Source of the DNA: Sclerotinia nivalis
Taxonomy: Eukaryota > Ascomycota > Leotiomycetes > Helotiales > Sclerotiniaceae
Direction: 5' to 3'
NCBI GenBank assembly: GCA_029531795.1
Contig: JAPEIS010000007.1
Coordinates: 1,488,001-1,552,000, forward strand
Length of the DNA: 64,000 nucleotides
The first letter of the stretch is position 1; the number at the start of each line of letters is the position of its first letter. The notes beneath the pieces are model-generated. The model worked only from the letters and a program-made list of their open reading frames with translations. It had not been told where the DNA came from and did not search any database. Made by a program: the position numbers and the translations under genes. Positions 22,626-34,287 of this stretch are shown here, one piece after another.

Positions 22626-25600
22626 ATGTCGCTCAATGGCTTGGATGATGCGACGGTCAAAGAAGCATACGATGCCGCGGTAGCTGAGCCAGGAGGATGG
22701 TATGCTTATATTCAATATCTTGTATCTTTTTTGTCCATTTTGTGCCGTGATATGGTGAACTGATATTGTGCTTGTATTGTAGGTTCCTTCTAAAGTATGC
22801 TTCGAGAGACGAAATAGAGTTGTTGGGCCGTGGCAACGGAGGAATTGTGGAAATAAGGAATAAAATTGGACAGTATGAGGAACCATCACCGCTGTTCGGG
22901 TTTCTACGATATAGGCGACGGAACGTAGTCATCAAATATGTACCAGACGGATGTTCAAGGTTGGTTCAAGGTGGGTTCCCCTTGTTGATCTCTATCTCAA
23001 ATTTTCACCTCTGAAATCTAAAATCTGATAACCTGATAGCTCGCGTCACTGTTCATTTTAATGCTGTTACCGAAAAGTTCGCTCCATACCATACTATATT
23101 CGAAATAACCACCGCCAAAGAGCTCCGTGATACGACCCTTTCTGCCGCATGCTCACTACATACTGCCTCTGGATCGGTCTCATCTTCGACTAGTTCTTTG
23201 CGCCGACGACGTTTAATGGAAATTGCAGAGGATGAGGAAGAGGATATTAGAATAAAAAGGCAATCCACAGTTCAGGAGGAGCGCCCCCCTACCGCACAAA
23301 CTATTACCTCAACATCTGGGACCCAGCCAACAGTTGATCCGACCACCCTGCCATCCGATCTACCAAATTCATTTACTTTCTCTTCCATGGTTGCAGAAGG
23401 GGGCAACACTCTCGAAACATCTCCTCCTCCTCCACGTAATAAAGCACCTTTGAGCTTCGATCTTGATACTTCTCCGCCTCCTCCAAGGGAGCCGCGTGAA
23501 ACTGAATTCGGATCGTCGTCACCTATTACAACAATTGACGAAGTTCCACGTAAATCATCTCAGTCGGCACGACCTGATTTGTACAGTCTCGCATCTTACG
23601 AGTTCAACGGCAAACCTAAAGTCAGACTTGGACCTCGCCCTTCTCTCGATGTAGGCAAAACAACCACAACTGGAGGAACCTCTACCTATCGTCCTGTGTC
23701 AACGCTCCCACAGGGGTTGAAAATATCTACAAAGGGGGGATCGAAAAAGGGGCGGGCGAGTTTAAGCTCGCAGGATTCTGGAGAGCCTCCCAGTATGAGT
23801 TTGTCACCACCTTCTATTCCTGAAAATGGAACCCTACCCACGTTTCTCCCTTCACGCCCTCACACAAGTGGTGGACGGCCCAACACCAGCTCCGGGGCCT
23901 CGGTTCGATCAACATTATCAACGAAGTCAGCTGCTCCCAGTGCAAAGGTCCCAACAATTACTCCAGAGAAGGCAAGACTTATGAAGGCTATGGAAATGCG
24001 GAAGAGGCAGATGAGTACAGGTGCACCTGCACAAACATCGCCCACTTCTCCAAAGTCCTCAGCGTCCACCAGAAATCTCGAGATACCTTCCGCGTTGAGC
24101 CTAACAACATCACAAGGCGCGCCGCAGGAAATTCAAGATACCTTGGCTTTGCTAACTGATATGGCCGAAGCAGACAAATCCGCGATCACACTTGATACCA
24201 GCTCCACCCTAAAAACGGACGACTCGGATGCTACAAGAACCGATTCCTACCCAGTATCTCCCGTTGGGCCTTCAGAAAAAGCAGAATCAACAAGGGCATC
24301 TTCTATTTCAGAGCTGACAGATGAAACTGTCCAAGAAGAGCTGTTTACTAAGCCAATGACCAAAGATAACATGGCCGAAGAATTCTCCCCTGCTAATTCG
24401 TCGGAAATTACTGAAAGGGAGCCGGTTGTAAAAATATCATTGCAAACTCCAGAAATAGACGATGAAGGCACCGAGGAAATAGCTACCGTTGTTACCCATT
24501 CTGTCCCCCAAGACACAATAAAGGATAATCTAACGGGTACCACGGTGTCAAACGAAGAAGAACAATATCCCGAATCCGAAGTCGTATCTGAGGCCAAACC
24601 GGAATCGTCAGAAACCCCCATTACGATGTCCAGTGCTCAAGATTTAAGTGCTGCTGCAGATACTCAATCTGGGTCTTTGCAGACTTCTACCAGTGAGCCT
24701 ATCTTCAAGTCATCCGAGAAAAGCTTGATGGACAGTCCTTTCGCTCCTGGATACACTCTTACACAAAAGAAGAAAGTCCACAATATTGAGCCAATTCGGA
24801 CTAGTTTTGATAGGAGTGGCCATAATTCGGAGGACAACTTCTCCTCTGATGACGAGCTAATGGATGAACTGCAGTCTGCTGTAATTCAAGATGCAAAGCC
24901 CATGTCGGTGGCCAAATCTCCAATTAGTCCTTTGTTTCCTCAACCCACGCAGAATGAGATGAAATTTTCAAGAACTGTCTCAAGTCCATTGCAATTAGTC
25001 AATGCGAATCCCTCACCTCTTTCTGCGCGACCTGGTGGTGACCGGCCTGTTTCTCGGCCTGTGTCAGCTTCAGCGAACTTTTTAAACCGTATAAACACGC
25101 AACCTGCTGCCGCACCCGTTATTCCTAAAAAGATCAGTGTAGGGTCTGGTGTTGCGAACAGGATTAAAGCATTCGAGAAATTTCAAAATCTAGCACCCGA
25201 GTCTTCTGCAGTACCATCCACATTAGGACCAAGTCCAACTGCAGCACCTGCGTTCTTTTCTGTTAAAAGAAGTACTGTTCTTGTTCCATCACGAGCTCCT
25301 TCCATTGCCGACCGTACAAATTCTTTGAATAAGAATACACCAAATCCTAGTAATTCACGAGAGGGGTCGCCAGAAATTTCTATAGGACGCGAAAGAGCAA
25401 GTTCTATTCAGAAAAGAGTTGCTTTGTTGAAGCCTACGCCCGCTTCCGAACTCAAGACGACTCGATCTCGACCTGAATCTGTTCAGGTAACTGCTCGCAT
25501 TATTAGAGACCCTAGTCAACCATTTCCTCAGATGCCAGAAATTGGCAAAGATCCTTCGGAATTCAATTCTCTTGCATTAAAAGAATCACCACTGATCATA

Positions 25601-26520
25601 GATCACCAGAAGGCGGTTTCTAGTCCTCCGAAAGACACGATATCCGAGAGGCGTTTATCAACGTCCTCGAAAGCTACCGTAACTACTAATAATGAGAGGC
25701 GATCATCTATTGCAATGGTCAAAGATCTCATCAACGACCGACGTTCTTCGCTCTCTGAGCGTCGACGTTCTTCTGTTATTGAACCTTCCGCATCTACCCC
25801 GGCCGTTATGTCGCCATCACGAACTCCTTCCAATGATATTACATCTCCTGTCCGGAGATCTCGCCCATCTTCTGTCAGCAGTCGTCGCAGTATTGAACGT
25901 TCGGAGTTCTCTCCACCGCCATCAGCTAGCTCAACATCTCCTGTAAATGATGATAAGTCCGACAAAAAGTCTGGTCGTGCAAGTCGTATCATGAAGCGCA
26001 TGTCTTCATCTCTATCTTCAAGTCGCAAAGCGATTGCACATGCCATCTCACCTACGGTCCGTGAGGAATCAGAACCTCCAGTGTTTCCTGATCAGGGAGC
26101 TTCATCTGTTCCATCCCAACCATCCTTGGCAGCTTCACCTACCATTGCTAATGATCTTGGTGATGTCAACGTTCAATTCCCTGATAGTCTTTTATGGAAG
26201 CGTAGATCAATGGTGTTAGATACTCAAGGTCTTCTTATCATCACAGCCGGTGTAAATGATAAAGGAGCAACACGAAGATTTCATCTTGGTGAATTTAGAG
26301 CTCCTGAAATTCCTGATGTCGATATGCAAGAATTACCAAATAGTGTTGTGTTAGCTTTCTTGGAAGGTGGTGAGCTACAAATCGCATGTGAGGATCGAGC
26401 TAGCCAGGGAAATACTTTAAATGGTACATTGAATTCTATTATTTAATCTTGATCATATTTACTAATGCAAATTTAGTTCTACGAGAAGCTCATGGCCACT
26501 GGGCGGCCTATGGACAATAA
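22626..26520 (+). CDS. large ADF-H (cofilin-fold) actin-binding protein
   Basis: Exons 22626..22699, 22783..22970, 23040..26423 and 26477..26520 give 1229 residues. All three introns (83, 69 and 53 nt) are GT-AG and preserve the conserved text, including the last exon VLREAHGHWAAYGQ. Residues 1-~135 (MSLNGLDDATVKEAYDAAVA, GGWFLLKYASRDEIELLGRG, FGFLRYRRRNVVIKYVPDGC) fit a coactosin/ADF-H domain, which binds actin filaments (family knowledge). Residues ~140-1120 are Ser/Pro/Thr-rich and disordered with many SP/TP sites. The final ~100 residues (WKRRSMVLDTQGLLIITAG, RRFHLGEFRAPEIPDVDMQE, NSVVLAFLEGGELQIACED) form a second compact domain that reads like a PH-type fold. Probably a cortical actin regulator. 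Confidence 0.82.
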
Positions 26521-27484
26521 TAACCACAATCGTCACTCCTTTGAACAAGAATATTTTGATTTTCTAATTCTTCTCATACGACTTTGATAGTCACTATTTG
26601 TTAATATACCTCTCCCTCATTCCTTGACTTATTTTTTTTATCTTAGAAGGAAAACCTTCACGCAGGATTTTATGACGTATGGAGGCTCTAATTGGGCATT
26701 AGTGATTTTATGTTGAATTGCGTCATAAAGAGGAAGAGAACTGGAAGAAAAGAGGGAAAGAAAGAGAGAGCGAGTTGAGATACCATCACCTGGACTTTAG
26801 CAGTCAAAATTTTCCTTTTTCCGTCTGTAATCAATATTATATGTTTTGTAAATCTTTTTATTTTTCCTTCTTCTTTTGAGATAACCCTGCAGCATGCGAA
26901 TAGCGCAGTCTTCTTTTTTTTTTTTTAGCACTAGTCCGACGGTATATGGATGGTATGGTGGATATGCATTTTTTTAGGGAAAAGAAATGGAATAGGATAC
27001 AAATACAATGTCTACCTACCTATTTGCAACTACTTATTGATGTGATTGTTTGGTGTGAAAAGAGTTAGAATGAGATATCTGATTATGTTTAAGAGGTGTG
27101 TAGTGAAAGCATAATCAACTGTGGTGTATGGCGGCTTAAGGGTCGTCTTTCCCAACGGTTATGAGCTGCCAATTTAATTAAATAAAAGTCATAAGTCATA
27201 CTCATTCTCGGCATCGTCAGTATCATACATATGTAATATGAATATCCCCGAATCCAACATAAATAACAGCAGAACCCAGAGTATAGGGCTAACGAGTAAA
27301 CTATATCACAGCAATAAAATCCCTCTCCTTCTAATTTAGATGCAGCAGTGTATATTCAGCATTTCATATCACCACTAGCTCATACATATATATATATATA
27401 TATAAATATATACATAGAGTATCAATAGATTCCAAGATTCCAAATATATACCCATCCGCCCCCCTCGTAAGCATACAACAGCAC
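26521..27484. other. intergenic with TA microsatellite
   Basis: About 0.96 kb. It holds poly-T and purine runs and a (TA)n tract at 27384-27414, and no gene. The 3' edge is the upstream region of tRNA-Arg. Confidence 0.5.
27384..27414. repeat. (TA)n microsatellite
   Basis: An uninterrupted TA run followed by imperfect AT repeats, about 70-100 bp upstream of tRNA-Arg. Confidence 0.85.
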
Positions 27485-27585
27485 GGCCTGCTGGCCCAAT
27501 GGCAAGGCGCTTGACTACGACTTTCAGATTCAGAATTTCTGAAGCCAGCATCAAGAGATTGCAGGTTCGATCCCTGCGTAGGTCA
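27485..27585 (+). tRNA. tRNA-Arg(ACG) with intron
   Basis: The acceptor stem GGCCTGC (27485-27491) pairs with GTAGGTC (27578-27584), with discriminator A at 27585. The D arm is TGGCCCAATGGCAAGG. The anticodon stem CTTGA/TCAAG encloses loop C-T-A-C-G-A..., anticodon ACG at 27517-27519. A 29-nt intron (27521-27549) follows position 37. The T arm is GCAGG-TTCGATC-CCTGC. Mature length is 72 nt. ACG decodes CGU arginine codons, and CGC/CGA after A34-to-inosine editing. Confidence 0.93.
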
Positions 27586-27593
27586 AAAGCATC

Positions 27594-27598
27594 TTTTT
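27594..27598 (+). terminator. Pol III T-run
   Basis: TTTTT begins 9 nt after tRNA-Arg, the usual Pol III stop. Confidence 0.8.
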
Positions 27599-28455
27599 GT
27601 AGATGTTGCTCTCTTTTTTTCTCTTTTTTTGCACCAAGGTACTTTGGCGGAGGGAGGGTTTTGGTAAAGGGGCTGTGGGTAAGCGAGGGGTTTGGGTGGT
27701 GGGTGCACGGACTCGTGAGACGGGTTCACGAAATCACACTCAAAATAGCACCTTCGGAATTCGATCAAAATTTGAATTTTTGATAAATCTTTTTGAAGAT
27801 AAAATAGCTTATAGAAAGATAATAGAATTATATCATTTTCCAAAATTCAAGGAATTATATCAAAAAGTATTTGTTCTAACCAAAAGATTTGGTGGGGTGG
27901 GGTTTTTTGCGTGTTTGATGGGTGCGCTAGGCTCACTTGGTGTGGAAAGGTTTAGATATTGGTTATTAGTTATTGGAGAATGAAGATAGGAGAGGTTTAT
28001 TTTGGGGATAGATTGGATCCATTTTAAAAGTCTTTCTTTTTTGTGGTCTGATTTGTACAATCAATAGCTTTGAGAGATTGGATCTACTCCTGGGATTAAA
28101 ATACAATAAGTTCAGAATATTAGGCAATATCAATGATTAAAAAACCTCTTCGTTTTTTAATCCTTAGAATACTTGTCTGCTAGTCTGCACAATTGTTGTT
28201 TAGAATTAGAAAATGTATGTTTTTGATACAAATGTATTCGCTAGGAATTTAGTATTGATTCAATGGATAACGAAAACAAAAGCAGATCTAAAAACCAAAA
28301 AATCATTCAATCACCTACAACTAGTAGTACTCCGTAGTTGGTAAAGAAGTGGGGTTCCGCTCCAGACTAAAAATGCAAAATTTTGCCAACTCCGCTCGCT
28401 TAATCCCTTCATCTCACATCCTCCCATCACCAACACCACACCATCTAAAACAACC

Positions 28456-28460
28456 AAAAA
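28456..28460 (-). terminator. 5S Pol III T-run
   Basis: On the minus strand TTTTT lies about 14 nt past the 5S 3' end. A shorter TTTT run lies nearer, at 28467-28470. Confidence 0.65.
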
Positions 28461-28474
28461 GATGCAAAATGTAA

Positions 28475-28593
28475 ACATACAACAGTAGGGATTCGCTGGT
28501 GGTCACCCACCCAACTACTAATCTACCGATCTGAAGCTTGTGTATGGCAGAGCGGACGGGATGCCCAATTCTCTTCAGTCTATGGTCGTATGT
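28475..28593 (-). rRNA. 5S ribosomal RNA
   Basis: The minus strand reads ACATACGACCATAG at the 5' end, then CATCCCGTCCGCTCTGCCAT, the internal control region GTAGATTAGTAGTTGGGTGG, GTGACCACCAGCGAATCCC and the 3' end GTTGTATGT, which pairs with the 5' end. Length is 119 nt. CTGAAG near the 5' part pairs with CTTCAG, keeping helix II although the bases differ from the Neurospora 5S I remember. A single dispersed 5S gene, as is common in filamentous ascomycetes. Confidence 0.92.
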
Positions 28594-28873
28594 ATCGGTT
28601 GTCGTTCTACAGCAGATTATATAGCCTTTCTCTGCACTTCTTTTCCTCTATCTTTCCTCACTAAGTACTTCTAGATATCAGAGATCAGAGATCCACTCCA
28701 GCTCCACATTCTAGCGCACTCAAATTTTCCACTTCCCCCCCACCTCCATCCCCGCTGCTTCTCCTTTCCTTCCCTTTCTTCTTCTTCCTCGTAGTCCAAA
28801 GTCCGCGTACCCACACTTAAAATAACTTACCAAATTCGCACTAAAAAATCATCAAATAACACAATCACCCAAA

Positions 28874-28964
28874 GCGGCTTTAGCTCACTTGGGAGAGCGC
28901 CAGACTGAAGTTCACTTCGGCCCATTAAATCTGGAGGCACTGTGTTCGATCCACAGAAGCCGCA
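28874..28964 (+). tRNA. tRNA-Phe(GAA) with intron
   Basis: The acceptor stem GCGGCTT pairs with AAGCCGC, with discriminator A at 28964. D arm TAGCTCACTTGGGAGAGC. Anticodon stem CCAGA/TCTGG; loop with anticodon GAA at 28907-28909. An 18-nt intron (28911-28928) follows position 37, as in yeast tRNA-Phe. T arm CTGTG-TTCGATC-CACAG. Mature length is 73 nt. Confidence 0.95.
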
Positions 28965-29302
28965 TTCTGCGATCTTGAGTTCACTTGAGGTATATATTTT
29001 TTTTTGTTTTTTTTTTGAGGATATTTTTTGGAAAGGGAACTGGAGATTTGCGGTTGTGAATGGATGGAGAGGAGAGAAAGGGAGGGCTGATTGAGGTCAA
29101 GGTCTAGTAGAAGAATATTGAATGAGTGCTGAATATTTGTATCTTTGCCCTTTATTCGTTCCCGCTAATTACTCATAATTAGTGTCAAGTAGGAATAGTA
29201 TCCACCTTCGAGCATCCAAACCAAATCCATAAAGTACTGATATCAATCACCTCCAGTAGTAACCCATTTGAAAAGAAAGAACCTGATTCTCTCCTTCCCT
29301 CC
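28965..29302. other. spacer
   Basis: About 340 bp, T-rich at the start. No gene was seen. Confidence 0.5.
28997..29005 (+). terminator. Pol III T-run
   Basis: A run of nine T starts about 33 nt after tRNA-Phe, with further T-runs following. It is rather distant but is the first strong run. Confidence 0.5.
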
Positions 29303-30756
29303 TCATTTCTTCCAAACCTGATCAGCATCCTCATGAATATCCACACTCTCAATACCCTTCCTCGCCTCCCTCTTCTTCATCGTATCAACATGAAACCTCT
29401 CATCTCTGTCTTTAACTTTATCCCATGGAACCTAATCCAATCAGTAAATCACTCTCATATATCCCTCCAATTTCCCATATACAACCACTCCCTCCTCTCT
29501 CCACTAAACCCCCACCACCCCTTCCTCTCCCCTGGGACCGCAAATATCAACCCCCAAAATCAAGAATAACATACCTGTTCATCCATCGTAAAACTCCCCA
29601 TCAACACCGGCATCCCAAGCGGTAACTCATCCCCCCTATCCGTCTGCCAAAAATGAAATGTCTTCCCATACAATCCCACAATCTCTTTCATTTCCTCCGT
29701 TTCTGCCATTGTCCAGACGGCATCTGGGATTGTTGGGTTTGGAAGGATTAACATGCCGGATTTGACCTTTTGTGAGGGAGGGTTAGAAAGGATAAAATAC
29801 CTATACTCCATCACACTTTGGAATACAGAGAAAGCTGTATGTAAGGGAGGAAATGAGAAGGGGAAGTAGAAGATGAAGGGAAAGAAAAATAAACAAACCT
29901 CATAATCATGCGAATGCCAAAGTTTTCTCTCCTCCTCTCCCAATTTCTCATATAATCTCCGCGTAATCATGTATTCGATTCCAATTAACCTCGCTGGATT
30001 CTTTGGCGCATCGTAAATTAGACATTGACGAACCTATGATATGTAATAGATGGAATTAGTAATTTTGACCCCTCAATGACATGACATAACCTCTTCTTCT
30101 CTATTTTCGTTTCCTAGTATTTTAATGTAAAGCAATTCGCTCACTAGGTATCGAAATTTTCAGTGACAACTTTGTCATAAGCTTGATAGCTACTCTGCAC
30201 CTTTCAGTATTGCATTCATCCCTCTCACTCCCTCACTCCCTCATCCCACCCATCTCCACCCTCCCCAAGCAAAGCAAAGCAAACCCCTCCCCATCCTCCC
30301 AACCCACCAAGTTCAACCCCCCAAAAATCAAAAAAGAATAAAAAAAACCCCCCAACTCACCTCCCCACTCAAATGCGTACAATAATGATTAGCCTCGACA
30401 CATCTCCCCGGTTCATCCACATAAACATGAAACGCATTAAGATGGGCACAAATTGCTTGAACTGGTGCGAAATCTTGGGTTATACCTATTTGTTGTTATT
30501 GTTAGTGTTAGTTAAGCATCCCAGTATCAATGTTAATGTCAATATAAATATCAAAATCAAAATCAAAATTCGGGAATTTTTAAACTCAGGGTGGTTATAC
30601 CAAGAAAAAGTAGTTTATATAGAAGAAAGAGTAAGCGGGCAAAAATAATAGACAATACAATATAACACAATACATACTAGCACCAGTTTCTAGCACTTTA
30701 TCTTTCGTACTGGGTTCCGTACCCGGTGCTCCATGTGTGAGGGGTTGATGTGTCAT
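29303..30756 (-). CDS. DUF1264 / oil body-associated (OBAP1-like) protein
   Basis: Five exons, complement(30678..30756, 30361..30485, 29899..30033, 29575..29766, 29303..29431), give 219 residues, close to the family's ~230. The start ATG gives [20 protein letters not shown]. Family text is clear throughout: [91 protein letters not shown], and a C-terminus with [17 protein letters not shown]. In plants OBAP proteins associate with lipid droplets; the fungal role is not established. Intron signals are all GT-AG. The second intron from the 3' end (29767-29898, 132 nt) contains an in-frame hydrophobic stretch that is not part of the protein. Confidence 0.88.
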
Positions 30757-31442
30757 TTTATTCTTCTCTTGGATTGGACTTGGTAGGTGAGGGTAAATAA
30801 GGGCAAGTAAATAAATTGTATAAACTTCCGGTTCCACTTCAATTATATCATGCGTATAAATCAAACCCGAGACTGAATGGTGTAAGATGTGGTATGGGAT
30901 ACGGAATGGAAACTTCAAGTATCTTATATCTTCATCTCCATCTTCATCTCACTGCGTACGATATTTAATATTTAATATCTCACTCCTAATCTCACTACTG
31001 TACATACCACACAATTGATTGATGTCAACCTTAAGCGCAACAATAGGATAGGAGCAAACATTCCGAAATCAAGAATTCATTTGGAATGTTACGTCATACA
31101 TACATACTCATACATGCATCACCTAACTCATGTTGGGTGCTCCGGACCCTTCTCTCCTCATATAACGAGTGAGGGGTAAAAGGAAAGAAATACTTAATTA
31201 CCTAATCATTCTTCATCTGATTCTGATTAGATCCAGATTCAGTTTGCAAGGTTGATTTCATTGGAGATAAATATATAATTTTCATAATCATAACTGCATG
31301 CCAACTTGTTTTGAACCCCTCTACCATAAAAGCCATATGCATAAAATCAACATCAACATCATTAGATCTTCGCTATTGGTTCTCTAGAAAATCCCTATCA
31401 GTATACACTTTCATGCGGTCACAGAAACGACCAATTACTTAC
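30757..31442. other. intergenic
   Basis: About 690 bp between the OBAP1-like gene start and the glyoxalase II stop, both on the minus strand. It serves as promoter and terminator region. No extra feature was seen. Confidence 0.5.
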
Positions 31443-33025
31443 TCACTTAAAATTATTCTTCATCTCCCTTAATTTCGCCATCACTTCCACTGGATCTGTC
31501 TTTCCCGTCGCCTTTTGAATTTCCGGATCTTCCACCCTCATAAATACATTATGTTTCTTCTCATCCCCAATAGTAAACTTACCCTGCGTATACTTATTCT
31601 TCTCTGCAAAATCTTCTAATGCCTTTACTGCTTCACTTTGTGAAACAGATACAGCAAATTTCACATTGGCCTTTGTGTATTCATGTCCGGGCTATTGTTA
31701 GAAAATTAGTAAATTAGTATGAGATCGCATACTTGTATGTTATGGATGTGAAGGAAAGAAACCTACATAAACAATTGTATCATCCGGTACAGCTGCAAGT
31801 GTTTTATTAAGCGCTGTATGCATTTCCTCAGCCGTTCCTTCAAAGAATCTTCCACATCCTATTTCTTGTCAGCCCCATGCATCATCATAATCTCTACCTA
31901 TCCCCTTTTCAACAATCAGGCCGATTCACTTACCTCCATGAAATAGTGTATCACCCGTAAAAATTGCCTTCTGACCCTTATCATCCTCCATAAACCAACA
32001 AATACTATCCTGTGTATGACACGGCGTATAAAGTGCCTTAACCTTGATCACTCCGAGATTAAATCCCTCTCCATTTTTCGGTGTCTCTGTAACCCCCTCG
32101 CAATCTTTACCACCAATTATGGGTAAGCCTTTAAATTCTGGATAGTCGAGCTGAGTGGATGGTGTTAGCTAAGTTATGTTTTGGGGAGGCGAGGAAGGGG
32201 AGCTTACTAGTTTTTTGTTTCCACCTGCGTGGTCCCAGTGGCTGAATTGCGATTGTTAGTGTAATGCCTTTGAAGACGAATGCCCGATAGAAACTCACTG
32301 GTGTGTATTAACGATTGCTTTTAAATTGATTAATTTATCCTTAATTTGTAGTTGTAAGGCGGGTGCGACCCTATTTATGTTGTCAGTAGCCTCTCTCCTA
32401 TCTTCCTCATCAAATATTCTCTCCAGTTCTCCATCCTCTTCCTATCTCCCTTTTCTCCCCCCTTCCCCATCCGCCAATCATCCCATCCATCCACCACCCC
32501 TTCCCTTCTCTCCCCACCCCCCTCAAAGCAAAGCAAAACAACACAAAACAAAAAACCCCAAACTCACTCCTCCGGATTCGCCGGATCAATAATCACGGCA
32601 TCTCTACTCTTATCATCCACCACCAAATACGCATAATTATTCGAGCTACCCTCCCACATCGGAATACTTTGAACATGCATTTTGCGAATATGTGTCTGTC
32701 GAATCGTTCTTGCAGGTGTGAATTTCTGATGAGATATAGATGATTAGCTTTGATTCTTCCATCTTTTAGTTTTTCCTTTTCCATTCCTCCCCTCCATCTC
32801 CTTCCCCATGCCATCCCCCCTCCGCCCCAAAAATGATTATTCCCTCCCTCTCCCTCTCCCTCTCTCATCTCTCCAAGCCCCGCAGAGCGTATCCAATCCC
32901 CCTCATCCAATTCCCCCTCACACAAAACACGAATCCCACTCTTGAAAGTAAACATATATACATACCTGTGAAAATGAAGAAACAGTGGATCTGTTGATCT
33001 TTGAAAAGAGTGATCGTGGTAGCAT
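31443..33025 (-). CDS. GLO2: hydroxyacylglutathione hydrolase (glyoxalase II)
   Basis: Seven exons, complement(32966..33025, 32568..32725, 32299..32370, 32208..32241, 31934..32150, 31767..31858, 31443..31691), give 293 residues. It hydrolyses S-lactoylglutathione to lactate and glutathione in methylglyoxal detoxification. The metallo-beta-lactamase metal motif THHHWDH is rebuilt exactly across the exon 3/4 junction. [25 protein letters not shown] and [13 protein letters not shown] follow, then the family C-terminal helical domain. The first 35 residues ([20 protein letters not shown], basic and hydroxylated) look like a mitochondrial presequence. An in-frame second ATG at 32680 ([11 protein letters not shown]) would give the usual cytosolic form. 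Introns 1 (240 nt) and 2 (197 nt) are long and C/T-rich. Confidence 0.93.
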
Positions 33026-34287
33026 CTGCGTTGCCGAAAAGGTGACCTGTTGAAAACAGAAGAGGGAGAGGGAGTGAGTTATTATTGACTTATCAATCAA
33101 TCAATCGAATCAGTATCCTCAAATCAGCACCTCTCCATTCGTCAATAACCCCTCCCAATATCCTGGTAATCAATCAATAACGAAATGTGGGGTAGCTAAG
33201 GTTAATAAAGATTACCTTTACTCAGGCGGGCATTGGATGAGTGCCACACTTCAAATTTAACAAATTTCCCCACCAAAATCAACACAAACTCCTTTATTTC
33301 CAAATTCGACATTAAAATAAATATATTAATAATTTAAAAATAAACCTTTGTAAATATATATAAAGAATTACTTTAAAATATAATTTGTATTTTGAGAATT
33401 GATTTATCTAATATTGTTAAGGAATTATATAAGAAATTACAATTGCTTTAATGATTTTAATGAGATTGGTAAAATGGTCTGGTATTGACCCAATACCCCG
33501 CCTGAATAGTCTAATCGCCGAAAACATCTAACATCTAACATCTAACCTCTCTCTTTTCTCTTTTATATTACAGAGCGTCTAAGTATTTGATTTGATTGTC
33601 CTTTGGTGGCAGTAAGGTAATCTCTACAATTCCTTATGAAAATGTAAATGAAAATGCAGGTCCATGAAAACAATTATTTTTCACTAAGTGTAATTACCCT
33701 TCATGAAGATGAAGTCGACTAATTCGGCGATAAGGAGACCTTATTTTTTGACATGTTGCTAGAGTAAACTTACATTTTCTGTGCATAATAATCTGCTTCA
33801 CCTCACTACCATTATTCAACACCGTCACGAGAAACAAATCAAATTAAATCGCTATGGTATTCTCATTTGTTATGATAAACCTAATGTCACATAAGAAAAC
33901 GCTATTTCGTACCAAAGATTATGGTCGGAGAACTCCAATCCATCACATCATGATGATTCATCATCTCCCTCTCAAGAATAATCATTAACCTCAATACCCA
34001 TCCATCACTTACGTTCTATTATCCCAATCCACTAAAACGCTGTGGTATCTTAAAGTACCAAATTAATCGGCAATCGGAAAGGAAATAAAACAATCAAAGG
34101 TATCAAAAATGAAGCCCATACAAACAAAGCAAAAACAAATGAAATCCTCCACCATTACATTATCGAGTTATGTGTTTTTTTTTAACCCACCAAACCCCCA
34201 AATATGCAAGTGGTATCCGCGGTAGTGGTATCTTATGAAGAAAACAATTCTGTTCCGCAAAACAATATGGAAAACGAATCGAGTAGA
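33026..34287. other. intergenic with AT-rich island
   Basis: About 1.26 kb. 33290-33470 is strongly AT-rich and is followed by three ATCTAAC repeats near 33523-33546. No gene was seen. Confidence 0.5.

Larger units (their letters stand above)
27586..28474. other. intergenic between tRNA-Arg and 5S
   Basis: About 0.9 kb of AT-rich DNA. The frame at 27603-27983 is low-complexity, with no ATG start of quality and no homologue recognised. Confidence 0.5.

Noticed and set aside
24247..26046. Antisense frames inside the ADF-H gene
   Set aside because: Mirror images of the Ser-rich sense coding sequence; no independent support.
27603..27983. 126-codon frame downstream of tRNA-Arg
   Set aside because: Phe/Leu/Gly-rich low complexity, starts in the tRNA terminator region, no splice or homologue support.
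29767..29898. Hydrophobic stretch as a membrane segment of the DUF1264 protein
   Set aside because: It lies between a good donor (GTTTGT) and acceptor (AAAAG). Removing it restores the family sequence, so it is an intron.
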